64,000 nt of DNA. It comes from JBBIRG01 sp964410965. GTDB lineage: Bacteria > CLD3 > SB21 > JBBIRG01. The position numbers were made by a program, and so were the translations under genes. The stretch covers positions 248,001 to 312,000 of the forward strand of contig CAYPIY010000003.1 in NCBI GenBank assembly GCA_964410965.1, in the 5' to 3' direction. A model generated the notes under the pieces. The model worked only from the letters and a program-made list of their open reading frames with translations. It was not told the origin of the DNA and made no database searches. Below, piece after piece: positions 34,201 through 42,019 of this stretch; position 1 is the first letter of the stretch; every line of letters starts with the position of its first letter.

Positions 34201-34668
34201 TTCTTCCGTTAATTTTTTCGCGCTTTCATACTTGCCGTGCATAAGGCGCTGCGGAATTTCACCCTTCAGGCACGACGTCGTCGCGATCAGTCCTTCGGCG
34301 TGTTGTTGTAACAGGCTCTTGTCGATACGGGGTTTGTAATAAAATCCGTCAAGATAGGATTGCGACGTCAGCGCCATGAGGTTCTGGTAACCTTTATGAT
34401 TCGCCGCGTACAGGATCAGGTGATAATTGATTTTATTCTTTTCCCGCCGGTCGTCCGTCAGATAAGCCTCCATTCCGATGACCGGTTTGATGTTCTTCTT
34501 CCGGGCTTCCATGAAAAACTCGGGTATGCCGAACAGGTTGCCGTAATCGGTCAGCGCAAGAGCCGGCATGCCGTCCTCCGCGGCGGTTTTAACAAGATCG
34601 GGTATCTTGCAGCAGCTGTCTAAAAGGCTGTAATGGGAATGCATATGCAGATGGGCAAAGTCGGGCAT
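31216..34668 (-). CDS. dnaE: DNA polymerase III alpha subunit
   Basis: 1150 residues from the ATG at 34668; the TTG twelve bases upstream would add four residues before the conserved MPDFAHLHMHSHYSLLD. Order: PHP domain (HLHMHSH motif, residues 6-12), polymerase core with catalytic aspartates 393 and 395 (MPDIDIDFDD), PGRGSAAGS, helix-hairpin-helix region (RFGMAAVKNVG), and an OB-fold near 970-1060 (VTVGGMISELRSIFDKKGKP). Main replicative polymerase of the DnaE1 type. Single gene with its own promoter. Confidence 0.96.
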   Translation of the reverse strand: MPDFAHLHMHSHYSLLDSCCKIPDLVKTAAEDGMPALALTDYGNLFGIPEFFMEARKKNIKPVIGMEAYLTDDRREKNKINYHLILYAANHKGYQNLMALTSQSYLDGFYYKPRIDKSLLQQHAEGLIATTSCLKGEIPQRLMHGKYESAKKLTEEYLSVFDGRLYVEIQRHGLAIEKKVNRLLIRLAKELNLPLIAANDIHYIKADDRDAHQVLLCIQSGRTMADNNRPQYPNDSFYFKSSAEMKKLFRDIPSSIENTLRLAEECSVELDFGNMHLPVFEIPGSFATQQDYLKHLTYEGLRKKYSDPLSDEIVRRADFELSVIEKMGFPGYFLVVQDFINSARRMGIGVGPGRGSAAGSIVSYAIGITNVDPLKYSLLFERFLNPDRISMPDIDIDFDDKKRSRVIEYVIDKYGKDNVAQVITFGTMAARGVIRDVARALEIPLSDADRTAKLISSRPGTTLKTALEQSEELRNMKTGKDEHYRKLIEHSQKLEGLVRQPGIHAAGVVITPKPTRELIPIYKSAKDEISTQYDKDWLEKFGVLKMDFLGLTTLSILDEAVNLIRANHGVGIDLDRIPLDDPAVYKLFSDGNTIGIFQFESQGMTEYMKQLKPTNIEDLIAMNALYRPGPMAEIPRFIARKHGRESVDYYHPDLELILRGTYGVIVYQEQVMLIAQAVAGFTMGKADYLRKVMGKKLVDQMEKIRPEWISGVKAKGYPEALGKQLWDLIEKFAEYAFNKSHSAAYSIVAYHTAYLKAHYPVEFMASVLSAEMANTDRIAVLINACKDMDIAVLPPDVNESEAGFMVRGSAIRFGMAAVKNVGFSAIESIVNARRDHGKFNTLIDICSRVDLRLVNKKVMESLIMSGSCDSLQGHRAQKYAVIEDVLQIASKIQEKMNSEQVDIFGHPLQADNMASLNTVFELPDIPGWTRSEELAKEKELMGFYASGHPLDKYRFDIEAFTTYQPGDEDPSESAPVTVGGMISELRSIFDKKGKPMAFVSLQGLQGTIEVVVFSSVMKDTADLIRKENVVIVQGKASHRNESVSVIADTVIPMDKAFGMFTRKIILELEYDECTAERIGAIDNIFAGYQAKSGNGSTGSGVLIQLNVKLNDPGSVIRYKINKYQITPSRELIHDLQKTIGAERVRIQTSG

Positions 34669-34754
34669 ATAGGGTATCAAACTCCGGATTTCGGGTGCTT
34701 TTTCTGGGCGCCGGACACTTACGGAATCGCCGCTGATTAAATTTCTGATGAAAT

Positions 34755-34782
34755 ATGTTACAAATTATTATTTATTTCGCAA
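34755..34782 (-). promoter_or_regulatory. Candidate dnaE promoter
   Basis: Minus strand TTGCGA (34782-34777), 16 bp, TAACAT (34760-34755), giving a leader of about 80 nt. Confidence 0.4.
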
Positions 34783-35051
34783 CGATTTATTTTTTTTCTT
34801 CCGGAAGCGGGATACGGCGAAACCGAACGAACAGCCTGTGTTACGGGAGAATGGTGTCCGGGAAGATGACGTACCCCGGGAATGCATTCACCCGAATGCA
34901 CAGGGAATGTGCCTGCAGGCAATCGGCCGGATGCTTCGTCGATCATCTGAAATCCGGCTCGCAATCATCCCCGCGGCAACTATCAGATTGTCCGTGAGCT
35001 TTCCGCCACGGTATTCGATGAATGATTGTATAGTCCCTTTTAATTCCGGAA
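34783..35051. other. Region between atpC and dnaE with a possible coding remnant
   Basis: No clear terminator for the ATP synthase operon. The minus strand from about 35060 to 34888 is open for about 57 codons and reads a plausible protein stretch (ELKGTIQSFIEYRGGKLTDN, then LIVAAGMIASRISDD) without a good start codon. It may be a small gene or a decayed one; no family recognised. Confidence 0.3.
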
Positions 35052-35477
35052 TCAGATTTTCTGACGTTCGGCGTATTTGGACGCGATTCGGATGCGGTTG
35101 ATCGAGCGCTTGATGGCGAGCGTGATCTGTTCGGGATCGTAACTGGATCGCTCTTCCATTTTTTTCAGGGCGTGTTCGTGGGCTTCTTTGGCCTTGTTCA
35201 GGTCGATGTCCGATGCTTTTTCGCAGGTTTCGGCCAAAATCAGGACTTTATTCTGGTGCACTTCCACGAAACCTCCGCTGGTAGCGTAATAATCATCATA
35301 TCCGTCTTCCTGGCGGATGCGGATTTCGCCGATCGTCATGGAGGAAATGAAGGGCGCGTGGTTTTTAAGGATCTCGAAATTGCCGCAGGTCCCGGGGGCA
35401 AAAACCGCGACGACCTCGCCCTCGAAGATGACGTGTTTAGGCGTGATGATTTCGATGCTGAATGATTTGCTGTCCAT
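35052..35477 (-). CDS. atpC: ATP synthase epsilon subunit
   Basis: 141 residues. N-terminal beta-sandwich of F1 epsilon (FSIEIITPKHVIFEGEVVAVFAPGTCGNFEIL with HAPFISSMTIGEIRI) and a C-terminal two-helix regulatory segment ending ASKYAERQKI. Part of the central stalk; the C-terminal helices can block ATP hydrolysis. Last gene of the ATP synthase operon, 20 bp after atpD. Confidence 0.93.
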   Translation of the reverse strand: MDSKSFSIEIITPKHVIFEGEVVAVFAPGTCGNFEILKNHAPFISSMTIGEIRIRQEDGYDDYYATSGGFVEVHQNKVLILAETCEKASDIDLNKAKEAHEHALKKMEERSSYDPEQITLAIKRSINRIRIASKYAERQKI

Positions 35478-35497
35478 AAAGTATTTCCTGTTCTAGA

Positions 35498-36898
35498 TCA
35501 GGCGCCGGCCCGGATCTTTTTGCCTTTTTCGACCGCTTCGTCGATGGTTCCGACCATATAAAAAGCCTGTTCCGGCAGATCGTCCATTTCGCCGTTCACA
35601 ATGGCCTTGAAACCGGCAATGGAATCCTCTTTCTTGACATAGCGGCCCTGGGTTCCTGTAAAGGCCTCCGCCACATGGAACGGCTGGGACAGGAAACGCT
35701 GGATCTTCCGGGCCCGGGCAACAACGATCTTGTCCTCGTCGGAAAGTTCGTCCATGCCCAGGATGGCGATGATGTCCTGAAGGTCCTTGTATTTCTGCAG
35801 GATCAGCTGAACCGATTTGGCGGTGTTATAGTGTTCCGGCCCGACGATGTGGGGATCGAGGATGCGGGAGGTCGAATCCAGAGGATCCACGGCCGGATAG
35901 ATGCCCAGTTCGGAGATCGCGCGGGAAAGCACCGTGGTCGCGTCCAGATGCGCGAATGCAGTCGCCGGAGCGGGGTCGGTCAGGTCGTCCGCGGGAACGT
36001 AAATCGCCTGAATCGACGTAATGGATCCTTTTTTCGTTGTTGTGATCCGTTCCTGCAGTTCGCCCATTTCCGTCGAAAGGGTCGGCTGGTATCCGACAGC
36101 CGAAGGCATGCGCCCGAGCAGCGCGGACACTTCCGAGCCGGCCTGCGTGAACCTGAAAATGTTGTCGATGAACAGCAGCACGTCGAGGCCTTTTTCGTCG
36201 CGGAAATATTCGGCGATGGTCAGGCCGGTGAGACCCACGCGAAGGCGGGCACCGGGCGGCTCGTTCATCTGCCCGAACACCATAGCGGTCTTGCTGATCA
36301 CGCCGGATTCGGTCATTTCATGGTACAGGTCGTTTCCTTCGCGTGTACGTTCGCCGACTCCGGCAAACACCGAATAACCGCCGTGCTGTTTCGCGATATT
36401 ATGGATCAGTTCCTGGATGATCACCGTTTTCCCGACGCCGGCCCCCCCGAACAATCCCGTCTTCCCTCCGCGCAGATACGGCTCGATCAGGTCGATGACC
36501 TTGATCCCGGTCTCAAACATCTCGCTCCTTGTTGTAAGGTCGCTCAGCGCGGGCGCGGGGCGATGGATGGGATATCGCTGCTTTGTGGCGACCGGTCCTT
36601 TCTGATCAATGGGCTCGCCGACGATGTTCACCAGCCGCCCCAGCACTTCATCGCCGACCGGCACGGAAATGGGCTCGCCGGTGTCGATGACTTCCGCGCC
36701 CCGGACCAGGCCGTCGGTGGAATCCATGGCGACCGTGCGCACGCGGTTCTCGCCGAGATGCTGCTGCACTTCCAGAACGAGGGTCGATCCGTCCTCGCGG
36801 CGAATGTGATTGGCGTCAAATATCTTAGGTAAATGTCCATCGCTGTACTCAACATCGATAACCGGACCGATAATCTGAACGATTTTACCTTTGTGCAT
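35498..36898 (-). CDS. atpD: ATP synthase beta subunit
   Basis: 466 residues. Walker A GGAGVGKTV (about 150), Walker B DVLLFIDNIFRFTQAGSEVSALLGRMPSAVGYQPTL region, and the DELSD segment (DELSDEDK) that contacts gamma. Catalytic subunit of F1, making ATP from ADP and phosphate in the cytoplasm. Start ATG with the usual KGKIVQIIGPVIDVEY. 62 bp after atpG. Confidence 0.97.
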   Translation of the reverse strand: MHKGKIVQIIGPVIDVEYSDGHLPKIFDANHIRREDGSTLVLEVQQHLGENRVRTVAMDSTDGLVRGAEVIDTGEPISVPVGDEVLGRLVNIVGEPIDQKGPVATKQRYPIHRPAPALSDLTTRSEMFETGIKVIDLIEPYLRGGKTGLFGGAGVGKTVIIQELIHNIAKQHGGYSVFAGVGERTREGNDLYHEMTESGVISKTAMVFGQMNEPPGARLRVGLTGLTIAEYFRDEKGLDVLLFIDNIFRFTQAGSEVSALLGRMPSAVGYQPTLSTEMGELQERITTTKKGSITSIQAIYVPADDLTDPAPATAFAHLDATTVLSRAISELGIYPAVDPLDSTSRILDPHIVGPEHYNTAKSVQLILQKYKDLQDIIAILGMDELSDEDKIVVARARKIQRFLSQPFHVAEAFTGTQGRYVKKEDSIAGFKAIVNGEMDDLPEQAFYMVGTIDEAVEKGKKIRAGA

Positions 36899-36960
36899 AG
36901 TGGCTGTCCTTAAAAGTGATTAATGATCAAAAAAGCGTTATGAACAATTGATTCCTTCGG

Positions 36961-37863
36961 TTACTGCTTCTGCAGGGCCTCGGCGCCGCTGACGACTTCG
37001 AGGATTTCCTTGGTGATCGCCGCCTGGCGGGCCCGGTTGTAAAAGAGCGTAAGATCGTTGATCAGCTCACCGGCATTCTCCGTGGCCGTGTCCATCGCGG
37101 TCATGCGCGCGCCCATTTCCGCCGCGAACGATTCCAGCATGATCCGCCACATCTGCACGTTCAGGTGCCGTGGAACCAGGGCGTTGATTATCTCATTGCG
37201 GTTAGGCTCGTACAGATAATCGGTCACCGGCTGATGCGAATTCGAGCTTTCGACTTTTTCGGGTTCGACCGGAAGGAATTTTTCCAGCACAATCTGCTGC
37301 TGCATGGCGGATTTGAATTCATTGTACAGGACGTACACTTCGTCGGCCCTCAATTCGAGATATTCCTTCACGCAAGTGGCGACTACGCCCTGCGCCTTCC
37401 CGAAATGCATATCCTTGAAAAAGTCAACGTAATAATTGACAATCGGAAAAGCCCTCTTGCGGAAATGATCGTATCCCTTGCGGCCGACCGTGAGCAGTTT
37501 CAGGTTGTTCTGGCCGTAGAATTCCGCGAAATTCTCTTCCAGAAGGTGATTCACTTTCCGAATGATGCTGCTGTTGAACGCGCCGCATAGGGATCGGTCG
37601 GCGGTGACCACCACGAGCAGAACCTTCTTCGTTTCGAGAGATTTCAGGTCACGATAACTGATAAAAGGGTTTTGCTTGACTTCCTCGTTCATGGCAAGAT
37701 GCTTGATCAGCGAACCCAGCTTGTAGGCGTACGGCCGGGCGTTGACAATATTTTCCTGCGCCTTGCGAAGCTTGGCCGCCGCTACCATTTTCATGGCCCG
37801 CGTGATCTTCTGCGTGCTCTTGACCGAAACAATTCTTCGTCGTATTTCTCGTAATGTCGCCAT
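36961..37863 (-). CDS. atpG: ATP synthase gamma subunit
   Basis: 300 residues. N-terminal TLREIRRRIVSVKSTQKITRAMKMVAAAKLRKAQ and C-terminal AEMGARMTAMDTATENAGELINDLTLFYNRARQAAITKEI, the coiled-coil rotor. Internal Rossmann-like domain with TADRSLCGAFNSSI. Longer central region than E. coli gamma (PVEPEKVESSNSHQPVTDYLYEP). Located 27 bp after a lipoprotein gene rather than directly after atpA. Confidence 0.95.
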   Translation of the reverse strand: MATLREIRRRIVSVKSTQKITRAMKMVAAAKLRKAQENIVNARPYAYKLGSLIKHLAMNEEVKQNPFISYRDLKSLETKKVLLVVVTADRSLCGAFNSSIIRKVNHLLEENFAEFYGQNNLKLLTVGRKGYDHFRKRAFPIVNYYVDFFKDMHFGKAQGVVATCVKEYLELRADEVYVLYNEFKSAMQQQIVLEKFLPVEPEKVESSNSHQPVTDYLYEPNRNEIINALVPRHLNVQMWRIMLESFAAEMGARMTAMDTATENAGELINDLTLFYNRARQAAITKEILEVVSGAEALQKQ

Positions 37864-37890
37864 AAGGTTCAGTTACCCGTTGGTTTGGGA

Positions 37891-38274
37891 TCAGGGTTTG
37901 TTCAGCAGGGAATCTTTTTCCGTCATCTCATTCAGTGTTTCCAGGGCCATCTTGTCAATGTGCTTTTTTGATATCTCCTGGAATTCCTTTTTCATCGATT
38001 CATCCTTGTCGATCGCTTGCCAGGTATGCCGGAAATCGTCGGCCTTAAAACCGAAAGGCTCGGTGTAAGCCGTCAGGATATGATCGGGCGCCTTGACCGG
38101 GTCGGGATATTGCTGCCGGAACGCCTGATCGGACTGCATCCGGAACCAGATGTCGACAAAAGATTCCATCGGTATTTCTCGGTTTTTGAGCCCGCATCCA
38201 GTCAGGATCAGCACCGCAGTGATAAGGATCATTGCCGGAAACATCAGCCGGCGGGCCAGGGATAATCCGTTCAT
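37891..38274 (-). CDS. Lipoprotein 2 inserted in the ATP synthase operon (DUF4296-like, tentative)
   Basis: 127 residues. Signal ends in ILTGC, then REIPMESFVDIWFRMQSDQAF and GFKADDFRHTWQAIDKDESMKKEF. It is a paralogue of the gene at 38293, sharing EIPME, a downstream P...GF..ADF..T...IDKD pattern and a Lys-rich helical end. The compact helical shape after a lipobox recalls the DUF4296 lipoproteins of Bacteroidetes, but identity is not certain. Faces the periplasm while its operon neighbours are F1 subunits; its role is unknown. Confidence 0.72.
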   Translation of the reverse strand: MNGLSLARRLMFPAMILITAVLILTGCGLKNREIPMESFVDIWFRMQSDQAFRQQYPDPVKAPDHILTAYTEPFGFKADDFRHTWQAIDKDESMKKEFQEISKKHIDKMALETLNEMTEKDSLLNKP

Positions 38275-38292
38275 GATTCTTCGTCCAATCCT

Positions 38293-38685
38293 TTATTTCT
38301 TTCCCTGTTTTGACGAATCCAGGGCGCCTTCAAACATCTTGCCCAGGTCCGCTCCGCCGCCGCCCAGGGCTTTCAGCATTTCATCCACCATCAGTTTGCC
38401 GACCATTTCGCCGAGTTTTTTGTTTTTATCCGGATCCTTGTCGATCAGTTCGGCCGTGTATTTGAAATCAGCGACTGAGAAACCTTCGGCTTTCGCATAG
38501 GGTTCTATGACCGCATTCTCAAGGGTTGCAGGGTTCTCTTCCTTATCTAGTTTCTTGTCCATGGCCATCTTGAAAATGATCTTGGCCATGTTTTCCATGG
38601 GAATTTCCTTAGGGGCCTGTCCGCAGGAACTGAGGATCAGAATTGCGGCGAGGAGTGCGCTGACTGAAGCGGCAAAGCGTTTCAT
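38293..38685 (-). CDS. Lipoprotein 1 inserted in the ATP synthase operon
   Basis: 130 residues. Lipoprotein signal (SALLAAILILSSC), then GQAPKEIPMENMAKIIFKMAMDKKLDKEE, GFSVADFKYTAELIDKDPDKNKK, and a tail of Gly, Asp and Lys (ALGGGGADLGKMFEGALDSS). Paralogue of the next gene. It lies 30 bp after the atpA stop and 18 bp before its sister, so it is cotranscribed with ATP synthase. No recognised enzymatic motif; a periplasmic helical adaptor is a guess. Confidence 0.72.
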   Translation of the reverse strand: MKRFAASVSALLAAILILSSCGQAPKEIPMENMAKIIFKMAMDKKLDKEENPATLENAVIEPYAKAEGFSVADFKYTAELIDKDPDKNKKLGEMVGKLMVDEMLKALGGGGADLGKMFEGALDSSKQGKK

Positions 38686-38715
38686 TATTTTTTTCCTTTG
38701 AATGGTTTGATAAGA

Positions 38716-40239
38716 TTACTTTCCTTTGATCTTGAATGCTTCCTTGAATTCACGGAGAATGGTGTCCAGCTGTTTTTTCATGTCGTCGTTCAGTTCTTTT
38801 TTGGTGGCGATCTCGTTCATCAGGTTCTTGTACCGCAGCTCCATGGTTTCGAGAAATTCTTTCTCAAAGCGCTTGCAGTCTTCGATCGGAACTTCATCGA
38901 GATATCCGTTGGTTGCGGCGTAAATGATCGCGATCTGGGAGTCGAAGGTATAGGGCTGGAACAGGTCCTGTTTCAGGATTTCGACGAGCCGGGCGCCCCT
39001 GCGGAGCTGCTGCTGGGTGGATTTGTCGAGGTCGGAGCCGAACTTGGCGAACGCTTCGAGTTCGCGGTACTGGGCGAGTTCGAGTTTCATCCGGCCGGCC
39101 ACCTGTTTCATCGCCTTGATCTGTGCGTTGCCGCCGACGCGGGAGACGGAAATGCCGACATTGATCGCCGGGCGCACGCCGGAGTAGAATAAGTTGGATT
39201 CGAGAAAGATCTGGCCGTCGGTGATGGAAATGACGTTGGTGGGGATGTACGCGGAGACTTCGCCGGCCTGCGTTTCGATGATCGGCAGGGCAGTCAGCGA
39301 ACCGCCTCCTTTTTCATTGCTCATTTTCGCGGCGCGTTCCAGCAGGCGTGAATGCAGGTAAAACACGTCGCCGGGATACGCTTCGCGGCCGGGCGGGCGG
39401 CGAAGCAGAAGCGAGACCTGTCGGTACGCCACCGCGTGCTTGGAAAGATCGTCGTAAATGCAGAGCGCGTGCTTGCCGTTGTCGCGGAAAAACTCACCTA
39501 ACGTGACTCCCGTGTACGGGGCGATGAACTGGAGCGGCGCCGGTTCCGAGGCGGACGCCGAGATCACGATCGAATAACTCATCGCGTCGTAGTCTTTCAG
39601 CGTCTGGACCACCCGTGCGATCGTCGACTGTTTCTGCCCGATCCCGACGTAGATGCAGACGACGTCCTTCCCTTTCTGGTTGATGATGGTATCGATCGCG
39701 ATGGAGGTTTTCCCGGTCTGCCGGTCGCCGATGATGAGTTCCCGCTGGCCGCGTCCGATCGGAATCATCGCGTCAATCGCCTTGATGCCCGTTGCGAGCG
39801 GCTCCTTCACCGACTGGCGGTCGATGACGCCGGGCGCCTTGCGTTCGATATAGGAAGATTGCTTCGCGTGAATGGCCGGTCCGCCGTCGATCGGCTGGCC
39901 CAGGGCGTTCAGGACCCGGCCCAGCATCTCCTCGCCCACCGGAACCTCGGCCACGCGCCCGGTGCGCTTCACGGTGTCGCCTTCCTTGATCTCGGTGGAT
40001 TCGCCGAACAGCACCGCGCCGACATTGTCTTCCTCCAGATTCAGCACCATGCCCATGATCCCGTGGGGGAATTCGATCAACTCGCTGGCCATGGCGTTTC
40101 TTAATCCGTAAATTCGGGCGATGCCGTCGCCCACCTGTAATACGACGCCGGTTTCGTATGTGTCAATTTCCCGTTTGAATTCGGAAAGCTGTTGCTTTAA
40201 AATGCTGGAAACCTCGTCCGGTCGAACTGATACAGCCAT
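38716..40239 (-). CDS. atpA: ATP synthase alpha subunit
   Basis: 507 residues. P-loop GDRQTGKTS near 170, the alpha-specific GQPIDGGPAI, VVSASASEPAPLQFIAPYTG (here VISASASEPAPLQ) and the regulatory-site GVRPAINVGISVSRVGG. Non-catalytic nucleotide-binding partner of beta in F1. 18 bp after atpH. Standard length and no substitution noticed in the P-loop. Confidence 0.97.
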   Translation of the reverse strand: MAVSVRPDEVSSILKQQLSEFKREIDTYETGVVLQVGDGIARIYGLRNAMASELIEFPHGIMGMVLNLEEDNVGAVLFGESTEIKEGDTVKRTGRVAEVPVGEEMLGRVLNALGQPIDGGPAIHAKQSSYIERKAPGVIDRQSVKEPLATGIKAIDAMIPIGRGQRELIIGDRQTGKTSIAIDTIINQKGKDVVCIYVGIGQKQSTIARVVQTLKDYDAMSYSIVISASASEPAPLQFIAPYTGVTLGEFFRDNGKHALCIYDDLSKHAVAYRQVSLLLRRPPGREAYPGDVFYLHSRLLERAAKMSNEKGGGSLTALPIIETQAGEVSAYIPTNVISITDGQIFLESNLFYSGVRPAINVGISVSRVGGNAQIKAMKQVAGRMKLELAQYRELEAFAKFGSDLDKSTQQQLRRGARLVEILKQDLFQPYTFDSQIAIIYAATNGYLDEVPIEDCKRFEKEFLETMELRYKNLMNEIATKKELNDDMKKQLDTILREFKEAFKIKGK

Positions 40240-40257
40240 AGTCTGTCCTCGGGTTGG

Positions 40258-40806
40258 TTAAAACGTTTTTCGAATGATAAATTTCTCTTTTAATTTCACA
40301 AGCTGATGTTTTACGGAACCATCAATGACGGTATCCCCGACGCGAACCACAAAACCCGCGATCAGCGACGGGTCTTTGGTGAAACTCAGGACGGGTTTCT
40401 GTCCGGTCATGGCCTGCAGGCGGGAGGTCAGCGCTTCTACCTGCGCGGGTTCGAGATCGAGAACCGAAGCGACATCCACGTTCACGACGCCCTGATGCTC
40501 AAGATATTCTTCATGGAACACGTCGATGATCTCGGAGAGAATATTCTCTCTCCGTTTCCCGCACAGCATATGCAGGAATTCCATCGTTACGGAATGAAGG
40601 GCGGTTTCGAGGATTTTGGAGAGCGCCTCTTTTTTCTGCTGTTCAGGTATGATCGGGCTGACCAGAAGATCGTGAAAATCGGGTGATTCCGAGCTCAGTT
40701 TCCGGAGTTCCATCAGGTCCTGATGTATACGGTCGATCAGGTTCAGTTTCCCGGCGGCCTGCATCAGCGCAGAGGAATATCGTTTTGCGGTTTTGAGATT
40801 TTTCAT
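40258..40806 (-). CDS. atpH: ATP synthase delta subunit
   Basis: 182 residues from the ATG at 40806; the frame extends 28 codons upstream into atpF, but conserved delta sequence begins at KTAKRYSSALMQAAG. C-terminal SFTKDPSLIAGFVVRVGDTVIDGSVKHQLVKLKEKF is the delta/OSCP signature. It joins the F1 head to the b stalk. Starts 40 bp after atpF. Confidence 0.92.
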   Translation of the reverse strand: MKNLKTAKRYSSALMQAAGKLNLIDRIHQDLMELRKLSSESPDFHDLLVSPIIPEQQKKEALSKILETALHSVTMEFLHMLCGKRRENILSEIIDVFHEEYLEHQGVVNVDVASVLDLEPAQVEALTSRLQAMTGQKPVLSFTKDPSLIAGFVVRVGDTVIDGSVKHQLVKLKEKFIIRKTF

Positions 40807-40846
40807 AGTGAATGATTCGCCTTCGCGGGAGGGTTCAGATCTGTGA

Positions 40847-41395
40847 TTAATTTTTCTGGGTCGGCAGTTCCCGGATAAAATCGTCGACAATTTTCTTATG
40901 CTGGTCAGTGCTGAGAGTGGCGGCTATGACTTTCGCGGCTGCCTGCACGGCCAGGTCCGCGATTTCCCGCTGCAGCTGGATTTTGGCGGAAGTCACTTCG
41001 CGCTCCATTTCCTGGATCGCCGTATTGCGGAATTCGGCGGCTTTGGCGTTTGCTTCCTTGAAGATTTCCGATTTCAGGCGTTCCGCGCTTTCCTGCGCTT
41101 TTTTCATGATCGACTGGGCCTCAAGTTCCGCCCGGGCCAGGATCTCGTTATTCCGTTCCATCAGGGATTCGGCTTCGCGGCGGGCACGGTCCGCCTGTTC
41201 AAGAGATCCGCGTATGCGTTCTTCCCTTTCCTGCAATGTCTTGATAATCGGCTTCCAGGCAAATTTTCCCAGCACAATCAACAGCAAAGCAAATGTGATC
41301 ACGGTCCAGATCATCAGGCCGGGATCGATATCCAGTAATCCGCCTTTATGTTCCCCGCCTCCGAGCCAGGTAAGGAAAAAACAGGATAGGTTCAT
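40847..41395 (-). CDS. atpF: ATP synthase b subunit
   Basis: 182 residues. One membrane helix (about 28-46, IWTVITFALLLIVLGKFAW) followed by a long charged coiled coil (EREERIRGSLEQADRARREAE onward) that dimerises as the peripheral stalk. First gene of the operon and preceded by a promoter. atpB (a) and atpE (c), which usually precede atpF, are not here; upstream lies a tRNA instead. Confidence 0.93.
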   Translation of the reverse strand: MNLSCFFLTWLGGGEHKGGLLDIDPGLMIWTVITFALLLIVLGKFAWKPIIKTLQEREERIRGSLEQADRARREAESLMERNNEILARAELEAQSIMKKAQESAERLKSEIFKEANAKAAEFRNTAIQEMEREVTSAKIQLQREIADLAVQAAAKVIAATLSTDQHKKIVDDFIRELPTQKN

Positions 41396-41435
41396 AGGTC
41401 GTCTCGTGGTTAGATCAATAAATAAATTCGAACAG

Positions 41436-41463
41436 AATATACGGAATTATCTATTTTTGTCAA
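41436..41463 (-). promoter_or_regulatory. ATP synthase operon promoter
   Basis: Minus strand consensus TTGACA (41463-41458), 16 bp, TATATT (41441-41436), about 40 bp before the atpF ATG. Confidence 0.65.
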
Positions 41464-41770
41464 ATAATATATGTAAAAATCACCTGTACAAAACCATATT
41501 CCGGCATTCAGTCCGGATTTTGTCCGCGGCACAGAAAGGTATTCATAGGTATAATGAAAAAAACGATTACAGGGTTCCAAGTGGCGACTCTTTCAGAAAA
41601 TAATAAATACACGCCGGATTGAATATAACAATAATTGAACCGGTTCCTGAAATTTTCGATGGAATTCTGAAGGATTCATCGGGATTCGGGACAGGATGGC
41701 ATCCCGTTACGCAGAACAGGTGTTTTCATAATCCCCGATCCCCGTTTGCCGGGAAACCCCGGCACAGCAT
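41464..41770. other. Intergenic region between tRNA-Phe and ATP synthase operon
   Basis: About 300 bp with no coding signal, small imperfect hairpins (for example around 41684-41706, GGGAT...ATCCC) and no recognised RNA family. Confidence 0.4.
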
Positions 41771-41772
41771 AT

Positions 41773-41807
41773 AACAAAAAAACCCGTGAATCTCACAGGT
41801 TTTCAAG
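41773..41807 (-). terminator. Intrinsic terminator after tRNA-Phe
   Basis: Minus strand stem AACCTGTGA / TCACGGGTT (one G-T pair, 3-nt loop, 41801-41781) followed by seven T residues. Confidence 0.85.
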
Positions 41808-41880
41808 TGGCTCCGGACGGAATTGAACCGCCGACACAAGGATTTTCAATCCTCTGCTCTACCAACTGAGCTACAGAGCC
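41808..41880 (-). tRNA. tRNA-Phe (GAA anticodon)
   Basis: 73 nt cloverleaf on the minus strand: acceptor GGCTCTG/CGGAGCC, D-stem GCTC/GAGC, anticodon stem GAGGA/TCCTT with loop TTGAAAA (anticodon GAA) and T-arm GGCGG-TTCAATT-CCGTC. Discriminator A; CCA is not encoded. A consensus promoter lies 11 bp upstream and a terminator directly downstream, so it is a single-gene unit. Confidence 0.97.
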
Positions 41881-41890
41881 CAAGGTACTG

Positions 41891-41919
41891 AGTATAAAAA
41901 AAATTACCTGATTTGTCAA
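41891..41919 (-). promoter_or_regulatory. tRNA-Phe promoter
   Basis: Minus strand TTGACA (41919-41914), 17 bp, TATACT (41896-41891), near-perfect sigma70 consensus with the -10 box 11 bp from the tRNA 5' end. Confidence 0.85.
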
Positions 41920-42019
41920 GAAAAATAGTAAAATTCGGTAAAACCGAAGGTGATTTTTTTATCCTGATCCCTGCATACGGGTTTCGCCGGGTTGCATGTC
42001 CTGAAGAACCCAGGGATCC

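Noticed and set aside
34755..34997. 80-codon plus-strand ORF between atpC and dnaE
   Set aside because: No RBS, composition unlike neighbours, overlaps the dnaE promoter region and has no recognisable motif.
35675..36832. Long open frame of 385 codons on the plus strand antisense to atpD
   Set aside because: It lies entirely within atpD, reads His/Arg/Asp-rich sequence without domains, and exists because of the codon bias of the real gene.
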